A DNA stretch of 64,000 nt, taken from Rhodobacter sp. (GTDB lineage Bacteria; Pseudomonadota; Alphaproteobacteria; Rhodobacterales; Rhodobacteraceae). Positions 17,063 to 25,793 of this stretch are shown in pieces. The stretch lies in assembly GCA_030066215.1 (NCBI GenBank), contig JASJCA010000016.1, positions 1 through 64,000 on the forward strand, read 5' to 3'. Position numbers and translations under genes: made by a program. The notes under the pieces were generated by a model. That model was not told the origin of the DNA, ran no database searches, and saw only the letters and a program-made list of their open reading frames with translations. Each line of letters starts with the position of its first letter. Positions within the stretch are counted from its first letter, which is position 1.

Positions 17063-17354
17063 CAGAACACTCCCTCGGCACTGGCCTCGATCCGGTCCTT
17101 CAGTCTTGGGTGCAGGCAAGATCGCTCGATGAAATCCACCTCGAAGGGCAACAGTTCGTCAGCCAGGATCTTAAGCCCGGAATAGTCGAAGATGTTGAAG
17201 TGCGGGATGTCCTGATCGAACATCAGATCGACGTCAGAACCCGGCTCTGCGTCGCCCGCATCACCGATCCGAACAGATAGACATGCCGCACCCCCGCCGC
17301 CTCGAATTCGGCGCGGTGTTTCAGGATTTCACGAATGGCGGTGGCTTTGTCCAT
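17062..17354 (-). pseudogene. MntA-like minimal nucleotidyltransferase, frameshifted
   Basis: From ATG 17354 the frame encodes a normal MntA start ending in HVYLFGSVMR, then runs to a stop within about 15 codons. Shifting by one base near 17254-17257 restores GDAEPGSDVDLMFDQDIPHF, the G-S-x(n)-D-x-D catalytic signature, and the frame then continues to a TGA at 17062-17064 that overlaps the hepT start. The simplest event is loss of one G in a short G-run. MntA normally neutralises HepT by adding AMP to its Tyr. A sequencing error is possible, but the partner's lost residues argue for true decay. Confidence 0.75.
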
Positions 17355-17430
17355 GGTCCTAGGATGGGCAAATCGCGCCGTTCGATCAAGGGTCGCTGGC
17401 GAGCGCCAGCGCGCGAGCGGGACGTGCCCG

Positions 17431-18504
17431 CTACCGACTAAGCCCGCCCTGCAGCGAGGGCACGTCCAGCGCCGAGAAGCCGTAGTGGCGCAGCCACCTG
17501 AGATCGCTGTCGAAGAAAGCGCGGAGATCCGGCATGCCGTATTTCAGCATCGCGATGCGGTCGATGCCCATGCCGAAGGCGAAGCCCTGCCAGGCGTCAG
17601 GGTCGATGTGGCCGGCCTGCAGGACGCGCGGATGCACCATGCCCGAGCCGAGGATCTCCATCCAGTCGTCGCCTTCGCCGACCTTGAGCTGGCCGCCCTC
17701 CCACGAACAGCGCAGGTCGACCTCTGCCGAGGGCTCGGTGAACGGGAAGTGCGAAGCGCGGAAGCGCAACTCGACCCGGTCGACCTCGAAGAACGCGCGG
17801 CAGAACTCCTCGAGCACCCATTTGAGGTTCGCCATCGACAGGTCGCGGTCGATCGCCAGGCCCTCGACCTGGTGGAACATCGGCGTGTGGGTCTGGTCGT
17901 AGTCGGCCCGGTAAACGCGGCCCGGGCAGATCACGCGCAAGGGCGCGCCGGCCAGCTCCATCGCGCGGATCTGCACCGGCGAGGTGTGGGTGCGCAGCAC
18001 GTGCGGCGGACGGTTGTCGCCTTCGGCACGAGCCATATAGAAGGTGTCCATCTCGGTGCGCGTGGGATGCTCGGCGGGGATGTTGAGCGCATCGAAATTG
18101 TGCCAGTCGCTTTCGACCTGCGGGCCCTCTGCCACCGCAAAGCCCATATCGGCGAAGATCGCAACGACCTCGTCGGTCACCTGGCTGACCGGATGCACCG
18201 TGCCCGCCGGGCGACGCCGCGCCGGAAGTGTCACGTCAAGCCACTCGGTCCGCAACCGTTCGTCGAGCACGGCATCGGCAAGGGCCGCCTTCTTCGCCGT
18301 CAAAGCGGCGTTGATCTCGTCCTTCAGCGCGTTCAGCTTCGGCCCCGCCACCTGGCGTTCCTCGGGCGTCATCTTGCCCAGCTCGCGCATCTTCAGGCTG
18401 ACCTCGCCCTTCTTGCCAACGGCCTGGACCCGCAACGCCTCCAGCGCCGCCTCGTCGGCCGCCGCGCCGATCGCGCCCAGATACTTCTCTCTCAAATCGT
18501 CCAT
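17431..18504 (-). CDS. pheS: Phenylalanine--tRNA ligase, alpha subunit
   Basis: A 357-residue class II synthetase subunit. The N-terminal coiled coil (about 1-85) is followed by the catalytic domain: [19 protein letters not shown], motif 2 around [21 protein letters not shown], and motif 3 in [19 protein letters not shown] 18504 has GGGG 6 bases before it and starts the standard MDDLREKY; an in-frame ATG 4 codons earlier is less likely. It lies downstream of rplT, as in many bacteria, but about 490 bases beyond a strong terminator, so it likely has its own promoter. Confidence 0.97.
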   Translation of the reverse strand: MDDLREKYLGAIGAAADEAALEALRVQAVGKKGEVSLKMRELGKMTPEERQVAGPKLNALKDEINAALTAKKAALADAVLDERLRTEWLDVTLPARRRPAGTVHPVSQVTDEVVAIFADMGFAVAEGPQVESDWHNFDALNIPAEHPTRTEMDTFYMARAEGDNRPPHVLRTHTSPVQIRAMELAGAPLRVICPGRVYRADYDQTHTPMFHQVEGLAIDRDLSMANLKWVLEEFCRAFFEVDRVELRFRASHFPFTEPSAEVDLRCSWEGGQLKVGEGDDWMEILGSGMVHPRVLQAGHIDPDAWQGFAFGMGIDRIAMLKYGMPDLRAFFDSDLRWLRHYGFSALDVPSLQGGLSR

Positions 18505-18996
18505 CGCGGACCCCATGCCTAAGCCGACGCCGTGCTACCCAGTGGCCCTTGCGAATGCAAGCGACGCCGGCCGCATGCGCACGGCACAGACGGCGTACCG
18601 AACTCGGCCCGGTATCAGGCGGTGGCGACCGGCGCTCTGGCGCATTCGGGCGCGCCCGACCTTCTGCGGGTGCCTGAGCCGGGCTTTGGCTTAGGTCGCG
18701 TTCTGGGGTGAGAGGAGCGGCCTGTGACGGAGCCGTTCTTACTGTCGAACGACATCCGCCCCGGCACTGGGTCTCCAACGGTTGTTCGAACCAATGGCGG
18801 AGCCGATGACGACACCGGCCGTGCGGGCTGAGTTGATCAAACTCAAAAATCAGACGCCCACAGGGCCGTTGACAATCGTCGGCGGACTAACGCCTGACAG
18901 CAGATTGTAGCCACTGTATCGATCGGATGGCCGACAGTCGCAGTGAATGCGCCGTCGCGCGCCCAGCACTGGGCGACCCTGCCGCCGCGCGGGCCA
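18505..18996. other. Non-coding gap between rplT terminator and pheS
   Basis: About 490 bases. Only short ORFs are present; the best (plus strand, ATG 18794 to TAG 18910, 38 codons) has no ribosome binding site or recognisable product. I looked for a phenylalanine-rich leader peptide or attenuator ahead of pheS on the minus strand and saw none. The gap should contain the pheS promoter. Confidence 0.5.
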
Positions 18997-19036
18997 ACAA
19001 AACACAAACCGCCGCGGCTGTAACCGGCCGCGGCGG
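18997..19036 (-). terminator. Rho-independent terminator of rpmI-rplT
   Basis: On the minus strand CCGCCGCGGC (19036-19027) and GCCGCGGCGG (19018-19009) form a perfect 10-bp stem around CGGTTACA-like loop bases, followed by TTTGTGTTTTG. It starts 25 bases after the rplT stop codon. Confidence 0.9.
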
Positions 19037-19060
19037 GGTAAGTTGTACTGACGGCGCGGT

Positions 19061-19423
19061 CTAAGCGAGCGCAGCTTTGGCTTTGTCGACGATGGCACCG
19101 AAGGCGCCGGGCTCGTTGACGGCGAGGTCGGCGAGCACTTTGCGGTCGACCTCGATCCCGGCCTTCGCCAGCCCGTTGATGAAGCGCGAGTAGGTCAGGC
19201 CCTCGTCATGGGCGCGGACCGCGGCGTTGATGCGCTGGATCCAAAGCGCGCGGAAGTTGCGCTTGCGCGCTTTGCGGTCGCGGGTGGCGTATTGGTTGGC
19301 CTTGTCGACCGCCTGCGTGGCGGTCTTGAAGTTTGTCGAACGGCGGCCGTAATAGCCTTTCGCCGCATTGATGATCTTCTTGTGGCGGGCATGGGTGACG
19401 GTTCCACCGGTGGTACGGGGCAT
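19061..19423 (-). CDS. rplT: 50S ribosomal protein L20
   Basis: A 120-residue basic protein with the typical start [17 protein letters not shown] and the [13 protein letters not shown] and [18 protein letters not shown] stretches that bind 23S rRNA. L20 is needed for early large-subunit assembly. AGGAGG lies 6 bases upstream. It lies 12 bases after rpmI and forms one transcript with it, ended by a strong hairpin. In other bacteria L20 represses its own operon; no obvious target structure was identified here. Confidence 0.98.
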   Translation of the reverse strand: MPRTTGGTVTHARHKKIINAAKGYYGRRSTNFKTATQAVDKANQYATRDRKARKRNFRALWIQRINAAVRAHDEGLTYSRFINGLAKAGIEVDRKVLADLAVNEPGAFGAIVDKAKAALA

Positions 19424-19435
19424 ATCAAATCCTCC

Positions 19436-19636
19436 TTAGCGCGCGTAGGGCATGAAGCCCTTGACGATCTTTTCGTCCGGGGCACTGAGCGTGGTGGTGC
19501 CACGCGCGTTGCGGATGAACTTGTTGGTGCGCTTGATCATGCCGTGCCGCTTGCCGGCCTGCGCCACCTTCACACGGCCCGAGGCCGTCACCTTGAAGCG
19601 CTTCTTCGCGCTCGACTTGGTCTTCATCTTGGGCAT
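19436..19636 (-). CDS. rpmI: 50S ribosomal protein L35
   Basis: A 66-residue protein starting [20 protein letters not shown] and containing [12 protein letters not shown], the standard L35 layout. CAGGAGAC precedes the start codon. First gene of rpmI-rplT. The infC gene that often precedes it is absent: the next gene upstream is a small membrane protein after pyk. Confidence 0.98.
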   Translation of the reverse strand: MPKMKTKSSAKKRFKVTASGRVKVAQAGKRHGMIKRTNKFIRNARGTTTLSAPDEKIVKGFMPYAR

Positions 19637-19755
19637 TTCCGTCTCCTGTCTCGGGGTCGGTCAGCGCGCGAACTCGGCATGCCGCTTGGGCCGGCCACGC
19701 GTCGGTCAGAGCGCGCCGTATACGGTGGGTGCAGGCATCTGGCAAGACCGGAAAT

Positions 19756-19983
19756 TCAGCGCAGGAAATGCGCCACGACGCGCACGAAGGCCTCCGGCAC
19801 TTCCTCCAGCGAGTAACCACCGGGCCGCTGGGTGTAGGCGAGCACCACCAGCGAGCCGCCGATCATGATCGCGATGGCCGCCGCCCTGGGCGAGCGCCGG
19901 TCGGCGATCGCGCCCATGATCGAGGGGATCGCGAAGCCCGCAATCACCAACCCAACCACCAACAACAGATCCTGGGTGACCAT
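19756..19983 (-). CDS. Small two-helix membrane protein, hypothetical
   Basis: A 75-residue protein with two hydrophobic helices (about 5-25, LLLVVGLVIAGFAIPSIMG; and 34-51, AAAIAIMIGGSLVVLAY) joined by a basic turn ADRRSPRA, and a short amphipathic tail. ATG 19983 lies 10 bases after the pyk stop, so it is likely translated from the pyk transcript. Similar short proteins follow pyruvate kinase in related alphaproteobacteria as far as I recall; no function is known. Confidence 0.7.
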   Translation of the reverse strand: MVTQDLLLVVGLVIAGFAIPSIMGAIADRRSPRAAAIAIMIGGSLVVLAYTQRPGGYSLEEVPEAFVRVVAHFLR

Positions 19984-19993
19984 GGGTCACTCT

Positions 19994-21439
19994 CTATTCC
20001 GGCTCGGCCCGGTAAATCAACCTCTCGTCGCAGGGCGCCACACGCAGAATGTTGGTGGTGCCGGGTTCGTTGAACGGCACTCCGGCGGTCACCACGATAA
20101 AGTCTTTCTTGGTCGCAAAGCCTTCGGTCGTCGCGGCATGCACCGCGCGCACCACGGCCTGCTTGAAGCGGCCCATTTCGTCGGTCTTCACGCAATGTGC
20201 GCCCCAAGTCAGGCTTAGTTGGCGTGCGGTGGAGGTCAGGGCGGCCAGCGCGATGATCGGAACCCGCGGGCGTTCGCGCGCCACCAGTTTCGTGGTGGTG
20301 CCCGACTGAGTGAAACATGCGATCGCCTTGATATCCGCAGTCTCGGCGATTTCGCGTGCGGCCGAGACGATACCATCGGCCACGCTGCGCTTCGCCGCGC
20401 CCCGCGAGGCCTCGATCACGTTACGGTAGGTCGGGTCGCCTTCCACCTCGACGGCCACGTTGTGCATCGTCGAGACAGCCTCGAGCGGATAGCTGCCCGC
20501 CGCCGACTCCGCCGACAGCATCACGGCGTCGGCGCCCTCGTAAATCGCAGTGGCCACGTCCGAGACTTCGGCCCTGGTCGGCATCGGCGAGGAAATCATG
20601 CTTTCCAGCATCTGAGTGGCCACGATCACTGGCTTCGCTGCCGCACGGCATTTGCGGATCAGCCGCTTTTGGATCGGCGGCACGTTCTGTACTGGCAGTT
20701 CCACTCCCAGATCGCCGCGCGCCACCATGACCCCGTCTGATGCCGCAAGGATGTCGTCGAAGACCCGCACCGCCGCAGGTTTCTCGACCTTGGTGAGGAT
20801 CGCCGCGCGCCCCCGCACCAGCGCCCGCGCTTCTTCGATATCGGCCGGACGTTGCACGAAGGACAGCGCCATCCAGTCGACGCCCTCTTCGCAGGCGAAT
20901 TCTAGGTCTGCACGGTCCTTGTCGGTTAGCGCCGCGAGGGGCAGCACCACATCGGGGACATTGACGCCCTTGCGGTCGGAGATCGTGCCGCCCGCGACCA
21001 CAGTGCAATCGGCATAATCGGTGCCGCAATCGCCCACCCGCAGCCGGATCTTGCCATCGTTGACAAGCAGAGTTGCCCCAGGCTCCAACGCGTCAAAGAT
21101 CTCGTGATGCGGCAGGCAGACCCGCGTCCCGTCGCCGGGCTCGGGGTCGAGGTCGAACCGGAACGGCTGGCCATCCGTCAGCACCTCTTCACCCTCTGCA
21201 AAGGTTCCGCAGCGCAACTTCGGGCCCTGCAAATCGGCGAGGATCGCAATCGGCCGCCCGGTGTCAGCCTCGACCTGCCGGATGATCTTGTGCTGCGCGC
21301 GAAAATGCTCGTGCCCGCCATGGCTCATGTTCAGCCGGAACACATCCGCTCCGGCCTCGAACAGGGCACGGATCATTTCATAGTCGTTGCTTGCCGGGCC
21401 CAGCGTGGCGACGATCTTGACGTTGCGAAGGCGTCTCAT
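19994..21439 (-). CDS. pyk: Pyruvate kinase
   Basis: A 481-residue glycolytic enzyme making ATP and pyruvate from phosphoenolpyruvate. It starts NVKIVATLGPAS, with FRLNMSHGGHE, ILADLQGPKLRCG, the catalytic ILTKVEKPAAV lysine, MVARGDLGVEL and VIVATQMLESM in order; a B domain lies at about 72-170 and the C-terminal allosteric domain at about 340-481. GGGGAG is 2 bases before the ATG. The small membrane protein follows in the same direction. It is divergent from N-formylglutamate amidohydrolase. Confidence 0.97.
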   Translation of the reverse strand: MRRLRNVKIVATLGPASNDYEMIRALFEAGADVFRLNMSHGGHEHFRAQHKIIRQVEADTGRPIAILADLQGPKLRCGTFAEGEEVLTDGQPFRFDLDPEPGDGTRVCLPHHEIFDALEPGATLLVNDGKIRLRVGDCGTDYADCTVVAGGTISDRKGVNVPDVVLPLAALTDKDRADLEFACEEGVDWMALSFVQRPADIEEARALVRGRAAILTKVEKPAAVRVFDDILAASDGVMVARGDLGVELPVQNVPPIQKRLIRKCRAAAKPVIVATQMLESMISSPMPTRAEVSDVATAIYEGADAVMLSAESAAGSYPLEAVSTMHNVAVEVEGDPTYRNVIEASRGAAKRSVADGIVSAAREIAETADIKAIACFTQSGTTTKLVARERPRVPIIALAALTSTARQLSLTWGAHCVKTDEMGRFKQAVVRAVHAATTEGFATKKDFIVVTAGVPFNEPGTTNILRVAPCDERLIYRAEPE

Positions 21440-21549
21440 CGCTCCCCTCGTTTCCTTTCTGCGTCATGATGTCGGTGGGCCGCCGTCTCTATGGACGAAT
21501 TCCCCCCATGTGACAACTGGCGCATTGGCCAATCACCGCTTATGCAGGC

Positions 21550-22320
21550 ATGACGATGAAAGACGACATCCGCATGACCTACCGCGCGTTCGATATCATC
21601 GGCGAGGATCGCCCGGGCCGTTGGCTGGTGACCTGCGATCACGCCACGAACGCGGTGCCGCCAATGGTCTGCGACGGCGATCTGGGTCTGCCCGCGCGCG
21701 ACATGGGCCGCCACATCGCCTATGATGTAGGTGCCGCCGGAGTAGCGCGGAGGTTGTCCGACTTGCTGGATGCGCCGGCGATCTTTTCGACCTTCTCGCG
21801 GCTGGTGATCGACCCCAACCGCGGTGAGGACGATCCGACGCTATTGATGCAGCTTTATGACGGCACGGTGATCGAGGGGAACCGCCGCGTCGATGCGGCC
21901 GAGCGCGAGCGGCGGCTCAACCTGTTCTACCGCCCCTACCACACCGAGGTTGCCCGGCTAGCGGTCATGAAGGATCCGATCGACGCGGTCTATCTGGCGA
22001 TCCACAGCTTCACGCCGCGGCTCAACGGGCGTACGCCGCGTCCCTGGCAGGTCGGCGTTCTCTACGGCTACGACGCGCGGTTCGGCAAGGCGCTGATCGA
22101 CCGGCTGAACGAGGAACCCGACCTGATCGTCGGCGACAACGAACCCTATTCGGGGTCGCTGTCGGGCGACAGCGTGGACCGTCATGCCCTGCACCACGGG
22201 CGGCTCAACGCGCTGATCGAGCTGCGCCACGATCTGATCGAGACCGAAGAGCAACAGACCGCCTGGGCCGACCGTCTGGCCCCGATCCTTGAACAGGCGC
22301 TCGCCCGGACCCAGGTCTAG
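21550..22320 (+). CDS. N-formylglutamate amidohydrolase family protein
   Basis: A 256-residue enzyme of the FGase family. Features include LVTCDHATNAVPP near residue 30, DVGAAGVARRLSDLLDAP, SRLVIDPNRGEDDPTL, and AIHSFTPRLNGRTRP-like zinc-site residues (H-S-F-T-P) about residue 155. The family hydrolyses N-formyl-L-glutamate or related N-acyl amino acids. No hut genes are adjacent, so the exact substrate is open. The ATG at 21574 region (MTYRAFD) is an alternative start. It is followed closely by the DUF1244 gene. Confidence 0.85.
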   Translation: MTMKDDIRMTYRAFDIIGEDRPGRWLVTCDHATNAVPPMVCDGDLGLPARDMGRHIAYDVGAAGVARRLSDLLDAPAIFSTFSRLVIDPNRGEDDPTLLMQLYDGTVIEGNRRVDAAERERRLNLFYRPYHTEVARLAVMKDPIDAVYLAIHSFTPRLNGRTPRPWQVGVLYGYDARFGKALIDRLNEEPDLIVGDNEPYSGSLSGDSVDRHALHHGRLNALIELRHDLIETEEQQTAWADRLAPILEQALARTQV

Positions 22321-22343
22321 GCGCGACGAAAGGAGTGAGAGCA

Positions 22344-22661
22344 ATGGACGACCGCACCCGCATCGAGCTCGAAGCCGCCGCTTTCCGCCGGCTGCGCGAG
22401 CATCTGATGGAACAGCGCACCGACGTGCAGAACATCGACATGATGAACCTGGCCGGGTTCTGCCGCAACTGCCTCAGCCGCTGGTACCAGGAGGCCGCCA
22501 ACGAGCGCGGCATCGAGATGTCGAAGGACGAGGGCCGCGAGGCGTTCTACGGCATGCCCTACGCCGACTGGCGCGACACGTTCCAGACCGAGGCCAGCGC
22601 AGAACAAAAGGCTGCCTTCGAGGTGGCGTTCCGCGAGAATGTGGGCGACGGTCAGAGCTAG
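22344..22661 (+). CDS. DUF1244 family protein
   Basis: A 105-residue all-helical protein. FRRLREHLMEQRTDVQNIDMM and the LAGFCRNCLSRWYQEAA segment with its CRNC pair identify DUF1244. Structural members are small helical dimers of unknown role. ATG 22344 follows AAGGAG by 8 bases. It lies 23 bases after the amidohydrolase and the two are commonly neighbours in Rhodobacterales. Confidence 0.9.
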   Translation: MDDRTRIELEAAAFRRLREHLMEQRTDVQNIDMMNLAGFCRNCLSRWYQEAANERGIEMSKDEGREAFYGMPYADWRDTFQTEASAEQKAAFEVAFRENVGDGQS

Positions 22662-22736
22662 TCTGTTCCACAAGACGTGATTTGCCCGGCCATCGGTTGT
22701 CGGCTAATCTTGATGCCGCATAAAGCGGAGTCCATC

Positions 22737-22985
22737 ATGAAGCCCTTGATCCTGGCCGCAGCCGTGGCGTTGTCCGCGACGGCGACCATGGGCTCTGCCG
22801 CGCCCAACGCTCAACTGGTCGCGAGCGTCGAAATCGGGCTGCATCGCTACGGGCTAAGCGCCGACGTTTCGCAATTCGCAACGCCCACCGTCGCCGCGCT
22901 GCACCTCGCGCTGTCGCAGCCCGAAGGCTACATCAAGACCCGCCGCAGGCTGAAGTCGATCCTGCGCAACGCCAAATTCAAGTGA
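22737..22985 (+). CDS. Small secreted protein, related to the next gene
   Basis: An 82-residue protein with a signal peptide (LILAAAVALSATATMGSAA, cleavage near residue 20) and a basic helical mature part ending RRRLKSILRNAKFK. GCGGAG precedes ATG 22737. The mature part aligns with that of the following gene: LVASVEIGLHRYG against LLLNVSRELPRYV, then a D-V/D-P turn, an AALHLAL/AAIYSII helix and R-R-x-L-K-S-I-L against K-R-S-L-I-R-G-V-I. Family not recognised. Probably periplasmic or secreted. Confidence 0.68.
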   Translation: MKPLILAAAVALSATATMGSAAPNAQLVASVEIGLHRYGLSADVSQFATPTVAALHLALSQPEGYIKTRRRLKSILRNAKFK

Positions 22986-22996
22986 AGCGAGGTCTC

Positions 22997-23266
22997 ATGT
23001 TTCGTCCCATCCTCATCGCCGGCGTGATCGCGTTCGGCGCATTGTCGAACGTCGAGGCACGGACGTCGTCCGACCAATTGTTGCTGAATGTCAGCCGCGA
23101 GCTCCCGCGGTATGTGCAAGGGGTCGATCCGCGCGATCTGCGCCGTAGCCAGCTGGCGGCGATCTATTCGATCATCCATGGCCGCGCCTCCGAGTCCGAA
23201 AAGCGATCGCTGATCCGCGGCGTCATCGGCGGCCGCTTCTCGATCCGTGGCCTGCTTTTCCAATAG
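22997..23266 (+). CDS. Small secreted protein, related to the previous gene
   Basis: An 89-residue protein with signal peptide FRPILIAGVIAFGALSNVEA and a helical mature part RTSSDQLLLNVSRELPRYV onward. ATG 22997 has GCGAGG 4 bases before it; a GTG at 22982 that overlaps the upstream gene is an alternative. It is a diverged duplicate of the upstream gene, likely co-transcribed. A perfect CtrA-type box begins 38 bases after its stop. Function unknown. Confidence 0.68.
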   Translation: MFRPILIAGVIAFGALSNVEARTSSDQLLLNVSRELPRYVQGVDPRDLRRSQLAAIYSIIHGRASESEKRSLIRGVIGGRFSIRGLLFQ

Positions 23267-23303
23267 TCCGACCAAGCGGATCGCCGCCAACGCGCCCGCG
23301 CCG

Positions 23304-23318
23304 TTAACCACCGTTTAA
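23304..23318. promoter_or_regulatory. CtrA-type binding box
   Basis: TTAA-CCACCGT-TTAA matches the TTAA-N7-TTAA consensus of the alphaproteobacterial cell-cycle regulator CtrA with no mismatch. It sits in the 304-base gap upstream of a sensor kinase/receiver pair. A further TAAC half-site occurs at 23326. The distance to the kinase GTG (253 bases) leaves room for a leader or a small gene. Confidence 0.6.
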
Positions 23319-23358
23319 CCAAAGCTAACGTAATTTGGAGCCAGGTTTTCGACCGGGG

Positions 23359-23574
23359 ATGGACTCCATGTGCGTGCGGTTTCTGAGGACGGGTGAACCT
23401 TGCGACCAGGTCGCCGATAGCGGCGGCGAGGACTGGCGCTGCTCGGGCCTTCACCCGGCGCATCAAGATGGTCGACGGGCCCTCTGGTCGCAAGTTCGAG
23501 CGGGCGATGATGTGTCCGCCGAGCGGTCTAGGCGTCACCCGGCCTTGGCCGACGCGGTACAGGCGGCGGCGTGA
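23359..23574 (+). CDS. Possible small ORF upstream of the sensor kinase
   Basis: From ATG 23359 (ACCGGGG just upstream) a 71-residue frame runs to a TGA at 23572-23574 that overlaps the GTG start of the kinase (GTGA). This is a typical coupling overlap and it would fill the gap between the CtrA box and the kinase. The composition (many Arg, Asp, Ala, Cys) matches no family I know, and codon choice is not convincing. It may be chance. Confidence 0.25.
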   Translation: MDSMCVRFLRTGEPCDQVADSGGEDWRCSGLHPAHQDGRRALWSQVRAGDDVSAERSRRHPALADAVQAAA

Positions 23575-25391
23575 CGCTGGCGCCCGATTCCTCCGCAAGC
23601 GCACCCTCTGTCTTGGGCGACGGCTTGCGCGTGCAGCTTCGGCGGTGGCTTCGATGGCCTGGGACACTGGCGGGGCTTGGCCTGGCGACCAGGATGCAAT
23701 TGATGGTCGCGGTGGCCATCGTCGCGGGCGCCTGGGCCACCGCCCATTACGCGGTGCAGTGGGACCGCAGCCACCGCCTGACCCAAAGCGCGGCGCGCGC
23801 CACGGAACTCGTGGGCTTTTTCGAAAGCGACACTCTGAAAATCATCGGCTATTCGGACATTTATCTGAAAGCGGCCCGGCGGGTGTACCAGGACACCGGG
23901 TCGATCGAAGCCGTCGCCGACTTCATGGTACAGGTGCCGCGGGACACAAACATCCTGTCGCACATCACGATCATTGACCCGTCGGGCGTCCCGGTCTTCA
24001 TCTCGGGCCACGAAGTTCGCGCCGGCACCACAGCAGCCGACCGGCCCTATTTCCAGTTTCAACGCCGGACGCCTGGCGATGAGATCTACCTGTCGCAGCC
24101 GCATCGCGGCCGCAATACTGGGCGGCTGACGATGCGATTGGTGCGGCGCATCGAGACCGCCGACGGCGGCTTTGGGGGTGTGATCTTCGCCGCCATCGAT
24201 ATCGCCCATTTCACCCAGTTTTTCTCTGCGCTCGAACTTGGCGGAAAAAGCTCGGCCACCCTGGTCGGGCTCGACCGGAAGATCCGTGCGCGGTCCAGTT
24301 ACGGCCGCTACCTCCCCGGCCAGGATATCAGCGGATCGGTGCTCTGGCAGGAATTGGAGACGGCGCGCGAGGGGCTCTACAACCAGACCAGCGGAGTCGA
24401 CGGTATCAACCGGTATTACGCCTACAAGCAGCTGGCGTCCTACCCCTTGCTGGTTGTGATCGGCATTGCCAACGACGACATATTGAAGGGTGCGCTGTAT
24501 TTCGCCTTGTCGGCCTATACTATCGCCACGCTGGTAACCCTGGTCATCGTCCTTCTCACCAGTTCGGTGCTGCGAGACGGCGCAATGCTGCGTAAGTTGC
24601 GACAGGAAATCCTGGACCGGCGGCGGGCAGAGGCCGAAGCGTTGCGCGCCACCGAGGTCAAGTCAGCGTTCCTGGCCACGATGAGCCATGAGGTTCGCAC
24701 TCCGATCAACGCGATCATGGGATTGTTTGAGTTGATCGAACAAGCCGAAGTGCCCGATCGGCAGAAGACCCAGGCACGGGCGGGTCGAAGCGCAGCCGGT
24801 GAATTGCTGACACAGCTCAGCAACGTGCTTGACGCATCGCGGCTGGAAGCGAATTCGATGACGCTCACACCGCGCCCCGAACCGATCGCGCCGATCTTGC
24901 AGGATTGGCGGCAGTTGCTCGAGGCCGCAATCGCCCGGTCCGGTAAACCTATCGAGGCCCGTTCCGATTTGGCTGAGGGCGTGCCCGAAATCGCCGTACT
25001 TGACCGCAGGCGGGTCGATCAGGTGTTCATCAACCTGATCGACAACGCGGTCAAATTCACCGCGTCCGGCACCATCGCAGTCACGATCGACACCGTGCCC
25101 GGTGCCGAAACCGACGATCTGCGGATCATGGTATCGGACACCGGCATCGGCATTCCGCAGCATGACCAGGATCGGATTTTTGGGCGGTTCGTGCAGCTCG
25201 ATCGTGCAATCACACGCACCGCCGGCGGCGCGGGACTTGGCCTGTCCATCTGTCGCGAATTGGCCGCTCTGATGCGGGGTAAGATCGAGGTTGCTAGCAA
25301 GCCCGGCCAGGGGGCAGCCTTCGCCCTGATGCTACCCATTCAAACGCCCGCCCCTTCACCAGTTCAGAGGAACGATCATGCCGCAGCCTAG
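23571..25391 (+). CDS. Sensor histidine kinase with periplasmic Cache domain
   Basis: A 606-residue inner-membrane kinase. TM1 about 42-62, a dCache-type sensor about 63-305 (DRPYFQFQRRTPGDEIYLSQ-like region near 155), TM2 about 308-330, HisKA with His373 in FLATMSHEVRTPIN, and HATPase (NLIDNAVKFTASGT, SDTGIGIPQ, GGAGLGLSICREL). There is no fused receiver; the next gene supplies one and overlaps by 14 bases. A stop at 23529 in frame limits the start to GTG 23571. A CtrA-type box lies upstream, so control by the cell-cycle regulator is possible. Ligand unknown. Confidence 0.92.
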   Translation: MTLAPDSSASAPSVLGDGLRVQLRRWLRWPGTLAGLGLATRMQLMVAVAIVAGAWATAHYAVQWDRSHRLTQSAARATELVGFFESDTLKIIGYSDIYLKAARRVYQDTGSIEAVADFMVQVPRDTNILSHITIIDPSGVPVFISGHEVRAGTTAADRPYFQFQRRTPGDEIYLSQPHRGRNTGRLTMRLVRRIETADGGFGGVIFAAIDIAHFTQFFSALELGGKSSATLVGLDRKIRARSSYGRYLPGQDISGSVLWQELETAREGLYNQTSGVDGINRYYAYKQLASYPLLVVIGIANDDILKGALYFALSAYTIATLVTLVIVLLTSSVLRDGAMLRKLRQEILDRRRAEAEALRATEVKSAFLATMSHEVRTPINAIMGLFELIEQAEVPDRQKTQARAGRSAAGELLTQLSNVLDASRLEANSMTLTPRPEPIAPILQDWRQLLEAAIARSGKPIEARSDLAEGVPEIAVLDRRRVDQVFINLIDNAVKFTASGTIAVTIDTVPGAETDDLRIMVSDTGIGIPQHDQDRIFGRFVQLDRAITRTAGGAGLGLSICRELAALMRGKIEVASKPGQGAAFALMLPIQTPAPSPVQRNDHAAA

Positions 25392-25755
25392 GGTCCTCAT
25401 CGTGGAAGACGACAACATCAGCCGGTACATGCTGACCGAGATGTGCGACAAGCTCGGCTACGCTTTCGAGACGGCGGAAACCGGCGTAATTTGCATCGAA
25501 AAGCTGCAGCACGAGCCCGAGCGGTTCGGCGCGATCCTGATGGATCTGCATATGCCACAGCTCTCGGGCCTCGACGCGGTCGCGGAAATTCGCGGCGCGG
25601 GCGTCGACCCGCTGAATGGAATGCCGATCATCGCAATCACAGCCGACGAATCTTGGCACGACCGCGCCGACTGCGAGGCGGCCGGCTTCGATAACGTTCT
25701 GGCCAAGCCGATCTCGCTTGCTAACCTACAACGGGTGCTGGGTCGGGTCACCTGA
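25378..25755 (+). CDS. Single-domain response regulator
   Basis: A 125-residue receiver with VLIVEDDN acidic pocket, Asp56 as phosphoacceptor in ILMDLHMPQLSG, Thr in IIAITADES and Lys in NVLAKPIS. It has no output domain, so it works as a phosphate shuttle or by protein contact, like the separated receiver of a hybrid kinase. Its start overlaps the kinase gene by 14 bases, which indicates coupled translation. Confidence 0.93.
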   Translation: MPQPRVLIVEDDNISRYMLTEMCDKLGYAFETAETGVICIEKLQHEPERFGAILMDLHMPQLSGLDAVAEIRGAGVDPLNGMPIIAITADESWHDRADCEAAGFDNVLAKPISLANLQRVLGRVT

Positions 25756-25793
25756 ACTGCGGATCAAGCGACGACCTGCCGCCAAAACTGACG

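Noticed and set aside
18794-18910. 38-codon ORF in the gap before pheS
   Set aside because: Wrong strand for a leader peptide of pheS, no phenylalanine run, no ribosome binding site.
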